Shown: positions 7,645 through 16,533 of the stretch, one piece after another
Numbering within the stretch: position 1 is the stretch's first letter
Layout of the letters: the number at the start of each line of letters is the position of its first letter
Assembly: GCA_036504595.1 (NCBI GenBank)
Contig: DASXUX010000001.1
Coordinates: 124,001-188,000 of the forward strand
DNA length: 64,000 nucleotides
Direction: 5' to 3'
Source: DASXUX01 sp036504595
GTDB taxonomy: Bacteria; Planctomycetota; SZUA-567; H5-PLA8
Translations under genes and position numbers: made by a program
The notes under the pieces: model-generated
What the model saw: only the letters and a program-made list of their open reading frames with translations
What the model was told of the DNA's origin: nothing
Database searches by the model: none

Positions 7645-10077
7645 ATGTCTCAGAATTCGTCGTTCGAACTGTTTGGCAACCTGCTGGCTGCGAAGACCGG
7701 TAACGATGTCGGCGCAATATTGCGCGCACTCGGCGATTTCCCGAAAGAGGTCGCGCTCGGCGAGCCGTTCGGCGCTGGCTTCGCATGGCAGCCAATCGGC
7801 GGCCGAACCACGAATGTCTCGACCGTTGAACTGGCCACGCATCCGGGCCGCGCCATTGTTGAGCGCATCAACAACTCGATTGATGCGCTCATAGATGAGC
7901 GGTTGGCCTCGGCGAAATTCGTTGAGAAACCTGCAACACCCGCCGACGCCGCGCGACTTTGCTTTGGCCGACCCGCCCAACCGGAGAAGCTTGTTGCTTG
8001 GTTCGACGAGAGCGATGCCCAAGCCGAGGCTGCGCGGCTCTCCGTCGTGCTGCTCGACGGCCTTTCGCGCGAAGAGCCGCGACTCGATGTCTTCGATGGC
8101 GGCCCCGGAATTCCAGCCGCGAAGTTCTGCAACACGATTTTGAGTCTGAACGTTGAGAACAAGATCAAAGTTCCATACGCGCTCGGCCTTTTCGGTCAGG
8201 GTGGTTCGGCGTCGTTCGCGTTCGCGAGCTTCACGCTCATTATTTCGCGTTCTACGGAAGAGCCCGGTCGCGTTGCGTTCACCATTGTTCGCCGCTGCGA
8301 GATTGAAGGCTGGAAGGAATCGTGCTACGCGTTCCTGACGACTCGCGACGCGTCAGGCTGTTGGCAGATTCCATCGGTTGAGGCCGTGAAAGACAGCCCT
8401 GTTCAGATCTACGGCAAGACCAGCGATGTTGCGGTCGATGCAAAATTGCCCGCGTTCAGAAGCGGCACGTTGGTCCGGCATTTCGATTACAAACTGCCTC
8501 AGATGGGCAACGCGCTGAGCAGCAGCCAGAAGAATCTCTACCACTCTCTTCACTACCTGCTCTTCGATCCGCTTTTGCCGTACCGCGTCACTGACCTGCG
8601 CGAAGGCAGCGTCGATACGCGGCACGTCGCTGGCAGCCGTAACCGGCTTATGAAACTGGTTGAGAAATCAAAAGAGTCCGGCAACGGAAGCCGGACCGAA
8701 CTCAAGCACTACCACCGGCTTGAATACATCGCGCCGCCCGGATCAAACGATCCCTGCATTGGCGTTGAATGGTGGGTGGTTTTCAGTTGGCGAAAAGAGC
8801 AGGACGGAAGGTTGGAGTTGCGTTCCGGGACGGAGCAGTTCGCCGACCGAGACCATCCCATCATCTTTACGTATCATGGGCAGGACCACGGTGAACTTAC
8901 GGCAGACTGTTTGAGAAAGCTCGGCCTGAACCTGCTTCGCCGTCACATGGTCATACATCTCGATGTCAGTCGCGCGGACGGCAATACCAAACGCGAACTG
9001 TTCACTGCGACGCGCGAGAATCTCAAGCGCAGCAGCGTGCTGGACGGTCTGACCGAGCGCCTGACCCAGTTGCTCTCTGAGGACGCGCGCTTGTATGCGC
9101 TGGAAAAAGAATTGACCGACCGCGCTCTCTCAGCCGCCAGCAGCACCGAAACTGCTGCGCTGAAAGAGCGCGTGATTGAACTGTTGCAGGAACATGGCCT
9201 TGAAGTCGGCACCGTTCCAGGAACGCGCCGTCGCCGCCGCCGCCTTCCGCGTCCCAGTGTCGGCGGGCCTCGCGAGAGCCTGCCGCCCATTCCGACGCTG
9301 CCGTTTCCGAAGGTGACCCGATTCGATGTCGTCCGGCCCGTCAACGGCACGGTGGCGCGACGGGGCGAATCAAAAAACGTCTGGATCGAGACCGATGCGT
9401 CCGACGAGTTCGACCGGCAAGGCTTGATCCAGATCCGCTGCGAACCGCCGCTGCTTGAAATCACGAGCAAAACGCCGCTTCGTGGCGGGCGCATGAAGTA
9501 CGGCCTGATGCCGGTCGCGGCGGCGGTTCCCAGCGAGACGGGAGCGCTGATTGTTTCGCTGCGAGTGCCCACGACTACCGGATCGGCCGAGAAATTCCAT
9601 CATCGCATCGAGTTCGAGATCGGGCCGGAGCGCACCTACGAGGAAAATGAAATCGTTTACGTTCCGGAAATCGAAATCGTTGGTCTGGCTCCTTCCGATT
9701 GCAGTACCCATGAGACATGGCGGACCGTCTGGCCCGATATTGAGCCTTCGCAGGCCAGCGCGGCCCGGACTGTCGCGTACAAAGTTTATCAAAACGGGCG
9801 CACCATCGTTTACTTCAACTCCGAGTTTCCACCGTATGCAAACTGCGTCGCCAAATGGAAATCCAGAACGGCGGACGCGGCCAAGATGTTCGCGGACGAG
9901 TACAAGCTTTACCTCGCATTTCATGCGGTGCTGCAATCGGTTGTTGAACGGCCGCAGATCGAACTGGAACAACTCGACAAGATCACCGAACAGGAGCGCG
10001 CGCTGACGGCGATGCTGATCGTCAAGCACTCCGACACCCTCGTTGCAATGCACCATAAAGCCGGCGTGAGCCGGTAG
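7645..10077 (+). CDS. MORC/MutL-like GHKL ATPase, 810 aa
   Basis: The N-terminal half is a GHKL ATPase with N-box ERINNSIDALID (73-84), DGGPGIP (151-157) and the lid motif GLFGQGGSASF (181-191). Such MORC- and MutL-like proteins are known from restriction-modification and other defence loci (Iyer, Abhiman and Aravind). Residues 480-810 form a separate region with an Arg/Pro-rich linker (about residues 528-545) and beta-rich segments I cannot assign. No nuclease motif is obvious. The ATG follows GGGAG. It is followed after 17 bp by an HTH gene. A role in sensing or clamping foreign DNA is inferred from family and context only. Confidence 0.82.
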   Translation: MSQNSSFELFGNLLAAKTGNDVGAILRALGDFPKEVALGEPFGAGFAWQPIGGRTTNVSTVELATHPGRAIVERINNSIDALIDERLASAKFVEKPATPADAARLCFGRPAQPEKLVAWFDESDAQAEAARLSVVLLDGLSREEPRLDVFDGGPGIPAAKFCNTILSLNVENKIKVPYALGLFGQGGSASFAFASFTLIISRSTEEPGRVAFTIVRRCEIEGWKESCYAFLTTRDASGCWQIPSVEAVKDSPVQIYGKTSDVAVDAKLPAFRSGTLVRHFDYKLPQMGNALSSSQKNLYHSLHYLLFDPLLPYRVTDLREGSVDTRHVAGSRNRLMKLVEKSKESGNGSRTELKHYHRLEYIAPPGSNDPCIGVEWWVVFSWRKEQDGRLELRSGTEQFADRDHPIIFTYHGQDHGELTADCLRKLGLNLLRRHMVIHLDVSRADGNTKRELFTATRENLKRSSVLDGLTERLTQLLSEDARLYALEKELTDRALSAASSTETAALKERVIELLQEHGLEVGTVPGTRRRRRRLPRPSVGGPRESLPPIPTLPFPKVTRFDVVRPVNGTVARRGESKNVWIETDASDEFDRQGLIQIRCEPPLLEITSKTPLRGGRMKYGLMPVAAAVPSETGALIVSLRVPTTTGSAEKFHHRIEFEIGPERTYEENEIVYVPEIEIVGLAPSDCSTHETWRTVWPDIEPSQASAARTVAYKVYQNGRTIVYFNSEFPPYANCVAKWKSRTADAAKMFADEYKLYLAFHAVLQSVVERPQIELEQLDKITEQERALTAMLIVKHSDTLVAMHHKAGVSR

Positions 10078-10094
10078 CTCTGGGAGGATTGATT

Positions 10095-10433
10095 ATGGAA
10101 CAGCCGACCACGACGGCCGACGAAGTCGAAGCCATTGAAGAAGAGGTGAATGCAGGGCCGGTCCGCATCATCACGCGGCTGGCCGAACTTCCGGGCAAAG
10201 CGTTGCTCGACGAAGGCGCGTTGGCGGAAATCTTCGTGGTCTCAAAGCGCACGATTCGACGGATGGTCGAACGTTTCGAGTTGCCGCCACCGGTGTCGCT
10301 GGCCGGGCGCTCCGTCTGGATCGCCGACCGCGTCATCGCGCATCTTGAGCACCGGGCCGAGCGCGAGGCACGAAAGGCCGAGCAGGAATCGCGGCGCATC
10401 GAGGCCCTGCCTTATCGTGCTGAAAAAAGTTGA
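10095..10433 (+). CDS. HTH protein, likely excisionase/AlpA-type
   Basis: This 112-aa protein has a helix-turn-helix typical of excisionases and AlpA regulators: LAEIFVVSKRTIRRMVERF followed by LPPPVSLAGRSVWIADRVI. A charged helix and basic tail follow. The ATG at 10095 follows GGAGG by seven bases. It lies 108 bp upstream of the second integrase gene, the usual arrangement of an excisionase-integrase pair. Confidence 0.7.
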   Translation: MEQPTTTADEVEAIEEEVNAGPVRIITRLAELPGKALLDEGALAEIFVVSKRTIRRMVERFELPPPVSLAGRSVWIADRVIAHLEHRAEREARKAEQESRRIEALPYRAEKS

Positions 10434-10541
10434 AAATTCGCCTTCCGCAAAAAGGGAAATCGGCCGGACCAGCCGCATATAGCGAATGAAACCTCGCACA
10501 GTGTTGAGGCGAAGTTCTTATCTCTATAAGGAGGGCAGACA

Positions 10542-11987
10542 ATGCCTACAATTTTCAGGACGAAGGATCGCCATGGCAAATGGCATCATAATTGGCGGTT
10601 CAAATTTATTGACTATACGGGGCAGCGGAAGACCGCGACGGGGCTGCCGACAAAGGAAGCGACGAAGACGCTGGCTTGGAAGATTCAGGCCGAGCAGGAC
10701 GAGATCCGAAAGGGCCTGCGTCCAGCGCCAAAGGAGAGCGAAAAGCCGCGCCTTTTTGATCAAATCCTCGCGGAGTATCTCGCCTGGGGCGCGTCTCAAG
10801 GCGGACATGGCGGACGGCCATGGAGCCTGCGGCATTACGGACCGAGAAAGGCCCGCCTTGAATTCTGGCGGACGCGGTTGAAGCTTGAGCTGCTTGCTGA
10901 TCTCAACGGCAGCCTGCCGCGAGTCGAAGAAGCGCTGCGCGAATTGCAGAATAAAGGACGGGCGGGCAAGACGCTTCAGAACTACGCCGAGGCGATTTGC
11001 GCGTTCTGCGACTGGGCGCTCAAGCGCGGATATTTGGATCATGATCCGCTGAAAAATCTCCAGCATTTTGATACGACGCCGCTGACGCAGCGGCGCGCGC
11101 CGACGCCCGAAGAGATTCAGGCCATACTGGCGGTCGCGCCGCCAGAGCGACGGCTTTTGTACCAGCTCGCGTTGGCCAGCGGACTTCGGGCAAATGAACT
11201 GCGCAGTCTTCGGGCGCGGCATATTGACGTCGTCAATTCTGGTCTGAAATTGGAGGCGAACTGGACCAAAGGACGCAAGGCGACGTTCCAGCCCATACAT
11301 GCCGAACTGATGGCGGTTTTGCAGCAAATCGGAGAGACGAAGGGGCAGGACGAGCCGCTGCTGAAAATTTCCAAAAACGCCGCGGCCTCCCTGTACATTG
11401 ACATGGCGAAGGCGGGCGTTCCCAAGACGACTGTCGAGGGCAAGCTCGATTTCCATGCCCTTCGGACTGGGTATACGACGCTCGTCTTCGAGGCGGGCGC
11501 GTCCATAAAAGAGGCCCAGAGTCTGGCGCGGCATTCGACGCCGGACTTGACGCTGAACGTCTACGCGCGGACGCGATCCGCGCGGCTGGCCGAAGTCGCG
11601 CAGGCCGTCGGCGACAAGATCCTGTTCAAGCCCGCGCCAAGTACAACAGATGTCCAACGGCTAGACGGCGCGATCATGGCGCAGGATATAACTGCTTCCG
11701 ATACAACGACTTCCAACGCCAAAATTGATCCTGCCTTGGAGGGTTCGAATCCCCCCTGCGTTATCAACGGCGATCTGGAAAACGCAGGCCAGCCTAAGTC
11801 GAACTGCGGACAGAACATGGCCCAAGTCGGCCAGCAGCCTGGCATTACGAACATGCGCTTGGTCGAGAAGCGGACGGAAGCTGACGCGACGCGGACGGAC
11901 TCTGGACGCGCGGAATGTACAACAGTTGTCCAACGCCCAAGCGGAGATAGAGACGTAGACGACTCTGACGAACGGCTCGCAGCATAG
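10542..11987 (+). CDS. Second tyrosine recombinase/integrase
   Basis: This 481-aa integrase has canonical motifs: Arg in LASGLRANELRSL, Lys in TKGRKATFQ, HALR in DFHALRTGY, His in SLARHSTPD and Tyr in LNVYART. A strong AAGGAGGG ribosome-binding site precedes the ATG. After the catalytic Tyr (about residue 345) there is an unusually long 135-residue tail of low-complexity composition. Within that tail the DNA shows a tRNA T-arm-like segment and two near-identical 20-bp repeats, so the real C-terminus may be shorter and the tail may be att sequence read in frame. It is probably the recombinase of an older element nested in the island. Confidence 0.88.
   Translation: MPTIFRTKDRHGKWHHNWRFKFIDYTGQRKTATGLPTKEATKTLAWKIQAEQDEIRKGLRPAPKESEKPRLFDQILAEYLAWGASQGGHGGRPWSLRHYGPRKARLEFWRTRLKLELLADLNGSLPRVEEALRELQNKGRAGKTLQNYAEAICAFCDWALKRGYLDHDPLKNLQHFDTTPLTQRRAPTPEEIQAILAVAPPERRLLYQLALASGLRANELRSLRARHIDVVNSGLKLEANWTKGRKATFQPIHAELMAVLQQIGETKGQDEPLLKISKNAAASLYIDMAKAGVPKTTVEGKLDFHALRTGYTTLVFEAGASIKEAQSLARHSTPDLTLNVYARTRSARLAEVAQAVGDKILFKPAPSTTDVQRLDGAIMAQDITASDTTTSNAKIDPALEGSNPPCVINGDLENAGQPKSNCGQNMAQVGQQPGITNMRLVEKRTEADATRTDSGRAECTTVVQRPSGDRDVDDSDERLAA
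11641..11936. repeat. Near-identical 20-bp repeats flanking a tRNA-T-arm-like scar
   Basis: Copies at 11641-11660 and 11917-11936 share GTACAACAG and TGTCCAACG and match at 18 of 20 positions. They are exactly 92 codons apart, in frame within the integrase tail. Between them, near 11740-11760, lies GGAGGGTTCGAATCCCCC, which resembles a tRNA T-arm with one mismatch. This fits an attachment-site scar from a tRNA-targeting element. No second copy of this T-arm was found in the window. Confidence 0.4.
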
Positions 11988-12003
11988 TCGTATCCTGAAA
12001 ACG

Positions 12004-12040
12004 GCAGGCCTTTTCGCAATGCGCGGGGCCTGCTTTTTTT
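12004..12040 (+). terminator. Intrinsic terminator after the second integrase
   Basis: A perfect 7-bp stem (GCAGGCC and GGCCTGC) is followed directly by seven T residues, 16 bp after the integrase stop codon. This is a standard Rho-independent terminator on the + strand. Confidence 0.8.
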
Positions 12041-12072
12041 GTTGCCATCGATTTTTGGAGTGGGTGGTTGTG

Positions 12073-12396
12073 ATGAATAAACAAGAAATTCTGCAGCATC
12101 TTCAGCAACCTTATCGCGAGTCGGTTCTGCTCGACGGTCTCGATGACGCGCTTCTCGGCTATGTGGAGAACGGCAACGAACAACCACGAGCGCTCTACGA
12201 TTTGGAGAAGTGCGTTGCCATTTTGCGGGTGCGGCTCGGCTGGAGTTTCCCTTGCGCGAGCGACATCTTGCGCGACGCGCTTTCTCGCGGGTGGTGGCCT
12301 GCCGCCGGGATGCCGGCGTTCGCAGTATTGGCAGACGATCTTGAAAGACCATCGACGGTCATGACCGTGAACATCCCAGCAGGTAGCCCAGAATGA
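12073..12396 (+). CDS. Hypothetical 107-aa protein
   Basis: The product begins MNKQEILQHLQQPY and has an acidic, helical composition with no membrane segment. The ATG at 12073 lies just after a GGAGTGGGTGG stretch. Its stop overlaps the start of the next gene (ATGA), so the two are coupled. I do not recognise the family. It follows the terminator of the second integrase and may belong to the same older element. Confidence 0.55.
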   Translation: MNKQEILQHLQQPYRESVLLDGLDDALLGYVENGNEQPRALYDLEKCVAILRVRLGWSFPCASDILRDALSRGWWPAAGMPAFAVLADDLERPSTVMTVNIPAGSPE

Positions 12397-12671
12397 TCAT
12401 CCCGCGCGATCTGAACGTTCATCAATGTTTTGCCTGCAAAAAGCCGCTCGACGATGAAGATTTCGTCCGCTGCGGCGTGGGCATTCTGCCGAAAACGCAT
12501 CTGTTCTTCGATTACCGTTGCCACCGATGCTCGCATCACGGTAGATGGGTCGTGGGCATTGAATGCGGCGGTGGTCCGGTCGAAGGTCTCCACTTCCTCT
12601 GCGAACTGATCGAAAACGGCCCGACATCGGCTTACCGCGCCGACTGGGACGAAATCGACTGGGATGCCTGA
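12393..12671 (+). CDS. Small zinc-ribbon-like protein
   Basis: This 92-aa protein contains CFACKKPL and, about 30 residues later, CHRCSHHG. These two Cys-x2-Cys pairs are typical of a zinc ribbon. The C-terminus is acidic and Trp-rich. It is coupled to the upstream gene by a 4-bp overlap and converges on the next gene. A nine-pair palindrome (12685-12706) lies between the two stops and may act as a weak terminator. Function is unknown. Confidence 0.5.
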   Translation: MIIPRDLNVHQCFACKKPLDDEDFVRCGVGILPKTHLFFDYRCHRCSHHGRWVVGIECGGGPVEGLHFLCELIENGPTSAYRADWDEIDWDA

Positions 12672-12692
12672 TCCCCACCGGACGAAGGCGCG

Positions 12693-13343
12693 CTACTGCG
12701 CGCCTTGTTGTTGCATCTTGACGACGATCACCGTCACTGGCTCGGCCACGAGTGCCTTACCGTGTTGCTCCGCGACGAATTTCAGACGCGCCGTCAGTTC
12801 GCTCAGGTTTGCAGCCGTAAGCTGAACTGCGGGAATGTCGGACTTGCCGCCGTTTAGCTTGCCCAACGACGCGCTGAAATCCGTTAACGTTTCGCGACGA
12901 TAAAGCACCGTCCGGGCGAGCTCTCTGCTCCTGTTCGCTCGCCGTCTGCCGGGAAACGCTTTCCGCAGCACCGCGTATGCTTCGTTCAGGCCCACGACGT
13001 TCGCGAGCAGGTTCTTGCTCGAAAGCTCCGCGACCTTGATATACTTTAGCGCCGTGTTGTCGCTGAACTTCAGTTTTGCCTTGACCCAGTCCAGCCATGT
13101 ACCGCGCTTGCCGTCCTTCAAGCGCTCGCGAATCGGTATCAACGATTTGCCGATCTCGATTGCTCTCGCGAGATTGTCTTTGTCCTGCGTTTCGATCTGC
13201 GCGTGCAGCGCATTGACGCGCGCGGCATCCGACTCGAACTCCGCGCCTTGCGGAGAGCCCGCTTCTGCCGGTTTGGTCTGCGACGGCTGCACCGCCGGCG
13301 GCGTAACTTTCTGCTTCCTCGGTCTTCCCCTCTTTTTGGCCAC
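12693..13343 (-). CDS. DUF3102-like protein
   Basis: This is a 216-aa basic protein. The GTG start at 13343 follows GGGAGG by about eight bases. The N-terminus is Lys/Arg-rich (KKRGRPRKQK, an AT-hook-like patch), followed by a Pro/Ala-rich linker. Residues 60-115 (ARAIEIGKSLIPIRERL, then GTWLDWVKAKLKFSD) match the DUF3102 pattern of phage and plasmid proteins that resemble ParB HTH regions. It may be a DNA-binding accessory factor of a mobile element. It is transcribed away from the methyltransferase gene. Confidence 0.6.
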   Translation of the reverse strand: MAKKRGRPRKQKVTPPAVQPSQTKPAEAGSPQGAEFESDAARVNALHAQIETQDKDNLARAIEIGKSLIPIRERLKDGKRGTWLDWVKAKLKFSDNTALKYIKVAELSSKNLLANVVGLNEAYAVLRKAFPGRRRANRSRELARTVLYRRETLTDFSASLGKLNGGKSDIPAVQLTAANLSELTARLKFVAEQHGKALVAEPVTVIVVKMQQQGAQ

Positions 13344-13800
13344 GAAACGACCCTCCCAATGGCGCCGCGGAACGCAAGCAGCCAAGGCCGCGCACGCGGC
13401 ATCTCTTGGCAGCGCGCGTTGCGCAGCGAAAAGCTGATTACAGAGCGGTGTTATTTAAGGCGTGGTGTCATCTGAACGGCGGAGTCTGAATATGAAAGGA
13501 GTGAGTACGACTAACTAATACCCCTACCGCCATATTGCGGCGGCCAAGATCGAATAAGTGATACGCGCCCAGCACATCCATGCGTCAAGACCCTTCTCTG
13601 CTCCTGTACTGCGCGCAGGCGCACGGGTCAACAGTTATCTGGATCGATTTCAGATTCGAAACTGTTTCGAATCAACCGCTAGCACTCGCGTGCTGCTGTC
13701 GTCGTGTGTGGCGTAGATTTCCGGCTGTTGGCTCTGCCGCAGTTGCGGCTTGCGCTGTCAGAAGCATAATGGTCTGATCAGTGGTCACGGACGGGGGCGA
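13344..13800. other. Divergent intergenic region (457 bp)
   Basis: This gap separates the DUF3102-like gene from the cytosine methyltransferase gene. The only strong structure is the perfect palindrome at 13653-13673. Short reading frames in it have poor composition and no ribosome-binding sites, so I call no gene here. Promoters for both flanking genes are expected. Confidence 0.5.
13653..13673. promoter_or_regulatory. Perfect 21-bp palindrome, probable operator
   Basis: Two 10-bp arms, GATTCGAAAC and GTTTCGAATC, are separated by a single T. The palindrome lies 128 bp upstream of the methyltransferase start codon. A site of this length and symmetry fits a dimeric regulator, as in controller-protein systems of restriction-modification loci. 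The candidate regulator in the cluster is the winged-helix protein at 19285-19905. Confidence 0.55.
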
Positions 13801-15369
13801 ATGACGAAACATTCCTGCATTCCTGTAATTGATCTGTTTGCTGGTCCGGGCGGACTCGGGGAGGGCTTTTCTCGTTCTGTCGGTCCCGATGGAAGTCCAG
13901 CATTTAAGATCCGGCTTTCAATCGAGAAGGATGAGCACGCCCATCGCACGCTTCAACTGAGAAGCTTCTTCAGGCAGTTTCCGCACGGCAAAGCGCCGGA
14001 CGACTACTACGAGTGCCTGCAAGGCGAGCTGACCGTCAACGAACTCTTTGCGAAGCACCCTCAGGCCGCGAGCGCGGCGCAGAAAGAGGCGTGGTTGGCG
14101 GAACTCGGTAGCGAGCACACGCCGGCCAGCGAAGTGAAGGCTCGAATTACCACCGCGCTGGACGGGAAGAAGGAATGGGTGCTCATTGGCGGACCGCCCT
14201 GCCAGGCGTATTCCTTGGCGGGGCGATCGCGCAATAGGGGGATCAAGAACTATACGCTCGAAGGCGACCCCAAGCACAATCTATATACCGAGTACCTGCG
14301 GATCATTGCCGATCACTGGCCAACAGTCTTCGTGATGGAAAACGTGCCTGGACTGCTGTCTGCGAGGGTTAGCAACCAAGGCATGTTTGAGCGCATTCTC
14401 GGGGATTTGGAGGCACCGCGAAGCGCATTACAATTTGGCGCCGGAGAGCGGTCCCACCGGTACAGTCTCTACTCGCTTGTCCGAGGGCGAACCACTGTCC
14501 AACTGCGCCCATCTGATTTCGTCGTCAAAGCGGAGCTGTACGGCGTGCCCCAAGCCAGAAGGCGCGTCATTATTGTGGGTGTGAGGGACGACGTGGGTGA
14601 TATGGCACCTCCGCTTCTGCAACCCCACGGCAAGCTTGTCACCGTAGCCCAAGTGCTGGATGGTCTCCCTCGCGTTCGCGCCGGTCTCTCCCGCGAACCG
14701 GACGGCGACGACCTGTGGCGCGATGCGCTCAAAACGCGCACCGGCGTTCGTTGGCTGGACAGCAGTGCCAGAGCTGGCGGCATTGCCGTTCAGGCCCTTA
14801 TCGCCTCAACTCTTGATGGTCTTGCCGTACCAAAATGCGGCCGTGGCACGGAGTTCCTGAATCATGAAGCGGCCGCAGCGCATGCCCCGGACTGGTTCCT
14901 GGACAACCGGCTGGGTGGCGTCTGCAACCACGTGACGAGGGTGCATATAATCAAGGACCTGTACCGATATCTTTACGCCGCCTGCTTTGCCAAGGTAAAC
15001 AAGCGCTCGCCAAAGCTGTGCGATTTTCCGCGGGATTTGTTACCGGCTCACGCCAACGTCGAGAAGGCGATGGGGCATGGCTACTTCGCTGAGCGATTCC
15101 GGGTGCAATTATGTGGCGAACCGGCCACGACGATCACGAGCCACTTGTCCAGGGACGGCCACCATTTCATTCATCCCGACCCAACCCAATGCCGTAGTCT
15201 CACGGTTCGGGAAGCGGCGCGGCTTCAGACATTTCCCGACAACTACTTCTTCGTCGGCACGCGCACGCAGCAATACATTCAGGTTGGAAACGCTGTACCA
15301 CCGTTTCTTGCGAGGCAGATCGCGGAGGCGGTACTGGATGTACTTGTGCGGACGGGAATGGTCGGCTGA
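13801..15369 (+). CDS. dcm: DNA (cytosine-5) methyltransferase
   Basis: This 522-aa enzyme shows the ordered C5-methyltransferase motifs: I in DLFAGPGGLGEGFS (11-24), IV in GGPPCQAYSLAG with catalytic Cys134, VI in ENV (180-182), VIII in QARRRVIIVG (251-260), and X in QVGNAVPPFLARQ near the end. The target-recognition region between VIII and X is about 200 residues. It would place 5-methylcytosine in an unknown sequence. The ATG at 13801 follows CGGGGGCGA. The Vsr gene starts two bases after its stop. It is longer than classical Dcm enzymes. Confidence 0.95.
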   Translation: MTKHSCIPVIDLFAGPGGLGEGFSRSVGPDGSPAFKIRLSIEKDEHAHRTLQLRSFFRQFPHGKAPDDYYECLQGELTVNELFAKHPQAASAAQKEAWLAELGSEHTPASEVKARITTALDGKKEWVLIGGPPCQAYSLAGRSRNRGIKNYTLEGDPKHNLYTEYLRIIADHWPTVFVMENVPGLLSARVSNQGMFERILGDLEAPRSALQFGAGERSHRYSLYSLVRGRTTVQLRPSDFVVKAELYGVPQARRRVIIVGVRDDVGDMAPPLLQPHGKLVTVAQVLDGLPRVRAGLSREPDGDDLWRDALKTRTGVRWLDSSARAGGIAVQALIASTLDGLAVPKCGRGTEFLNHEAAAAHAPDWFLDNRLGGVCNHVTRVHIIKDLYRYLYAACFAKVNKRSPKLCDFPRDLLPAHANVEKAMGHGYFAERFRVQLCGEPATTITSHLSRDGHHFIHPDPTQCRSLTVREAARLQTFPDNYFFVGTRTQQYIQVGNAVPPFLARQIAEAVLDVLVRTGMVG

Positions 15370-15371
15370 CT

Positions 15372-15833
15372 ATGGACAGGCTTTCGAAAGCAAAGCGAAG
15401 CTGGAACATGTCGCGCATTCGCGCGAAGAACACCAGTCCGGAAGTAGCGGTTCGCTCAATAATCCATTCGCTGGGTTACCGTTTCCGGTTGCATCCGCGT
15501 CACGTTTTCGGTTGTCCGGACATCGTCTTACCGCGACTGCGGACCGTAGTCCTCGTGCATGGATGCTTCTGGCACAGGCATCCGAAATGCCGCTACACCT
15601 ATAGGCCGAAGTCGAATCTGGAGTTTTGGAATAGGAAATTCCAGGCGAATATGAAACGGGACGAGATCGTAAGAAAAAGGCTCCGGAATGACGGCTGGCG
15701 CATGTTGGTCGTCTGGGAATGTGAACTGCGGAAACCCGCACGTGTGACGCGCAGGCTTGCTCGGCTGCTCGGGACAGCAAAGACCATGCGTCGCCCTGCG
15801 CAACGACGGATGGTTAAGCGCGTTCGGGCATAA
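15372..15833 (+). CDS. vsr: Very-short-patch repair endonuclease (Vsr)
   Basis: This 153-aa protein carries the complete Vsr signature: SRIRAKNTSPEVAVRS, then GCPDIVLPRLRTVV with the catalytic Asp, then GCFWHRHPKC, then GWRMLVVWECEL. Vsr nicks T:G mismatches that arise from deamination of 5-methylcytosine. Its direct coupling to the cytosine methyltransferase fits that role. In defence loci Vsr-fold proteins can also be restriction nucleases. The last 20 bp overlap the 3' end of the opposing gene. Confidence 0.93.
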   Translation: MDRLSKAKRSWNMSRIRAKNTSPEVAVRSIIHSLGYRFRLHPRHVFGCPDIVLPRLRTVVLVHGCFWHRHPKCRYTYRPKSNLEFWNRKFQANMKRDEIVRKRLRNDGWRMLVVWECELRKPARVTRRLARLLGTAKTMRRPAQRRMVKRVRA

Positions 15834-16533
15834 ATCGCACGAATTCGGATGGCAGCAGGTGCAGCAGTTCCTTGGGGTTCATAGAGTACAAATCCCACGT
15901 CATGTCGAGCTGCTGGATGACATCTACGAACCTGCGCAACGTCCCGGCCCTGTGCTCTTTGACTGGCACGCCTCGCTTGTGTCTTCCCGTCTCAGGATTG
16001 TAGTAGAGTAGAGTTGCTGCCGTGATTAAGGCTTTGTTGGAGACGAAATCCTGACGCGCAGCGAGTTGGCCATTGAAGTCCCCTGGCTTATCGAGCGGCC
16101 CGTACAGTAAGATCATGGCTTGATCGGGTGCGTCGCTGAAGCTCCTGTAGATGTAGTATGGCCCCGCGAGCAGATGCCGGTAGTACTTCCAGTTCGGGCC
16201 AGGCGGAATCCACCGGGCAATCTCGCCCGGAGCGCTCCTGCCCGGGCAGAGTTGGTCAAAGTAGAAAAGCGAAAGCCATGCCCAGACGCCAGGGTCGGAG
16301 ACGATTCCAGCGGCCTCGTAGTCGTGGAGACGTGAGTAAAAGTACTCTGCTGCGGCGAACCTGCTGCCGAAGACCTGCTGCTCCACTTCCACTTGCACTG
16401 AGAGCGGCGCAGACGTGCTGCTATCCGTCAACGCCGATACAGGCACCGCCTGTGGGTTGGCCGTCTTCAGTGAGTCAAGAAAGTCAGCAAGTACCTTCAG
16501 CCCTTGGACGTTGAGCTTGCGGAGCGATGTCAT
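15814..16533 (-). CDS. Unknown protein C of the GHKL operon (239 aa)
   Basis: This third gene of the leftward operon starts at 16533, overlapping the upstream stop by ATGA, with GGGGGA upstream. The protein is rich in aromatic residues (VWAWLSLFYFDQLCPG, then WKYYRHLLAGPYYIY) and ends in SEFVRFMPERA. No membrane segment or known motif is evident. It always appears here as a partner of the 261-aa and GHKL genes by coupling alone. It could be a structural or nuclease-like subunit, but I cannot assign it. Confidence 0.7.
   Translation of the reverse strand: MTSLRKLNVQGLKVLADFLDSLKTANPQAVPVSALTDSSTSAPLSVQVEVEQQVFGSRFAAAEYFYSRLHDYEAAGIVSDPGVWAWLSLFYFDQLCPGRSAPGEIARWIPPGPNWKYYRHLLAGPYYIYRSFSDAPDQAMILLYGPLDKPGDFNGQLAARQDFVSNKALITAATLLYYNPETGRHKRGVPVKEHRAGTLRRFVDVIQQLDMTWDLYSMNPKELLHLLPSEFVRFMPERA

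Noticed and set aside
12685..12706. Firm bidirectional terminator between convergent genes
   Set aside because: The nine-pair stem is perfect, but it overlaps the last codons of the minus-strand gene and has only a weak TTGTTGTTG tail. It is mentioned only within the neighbouring gene entry.
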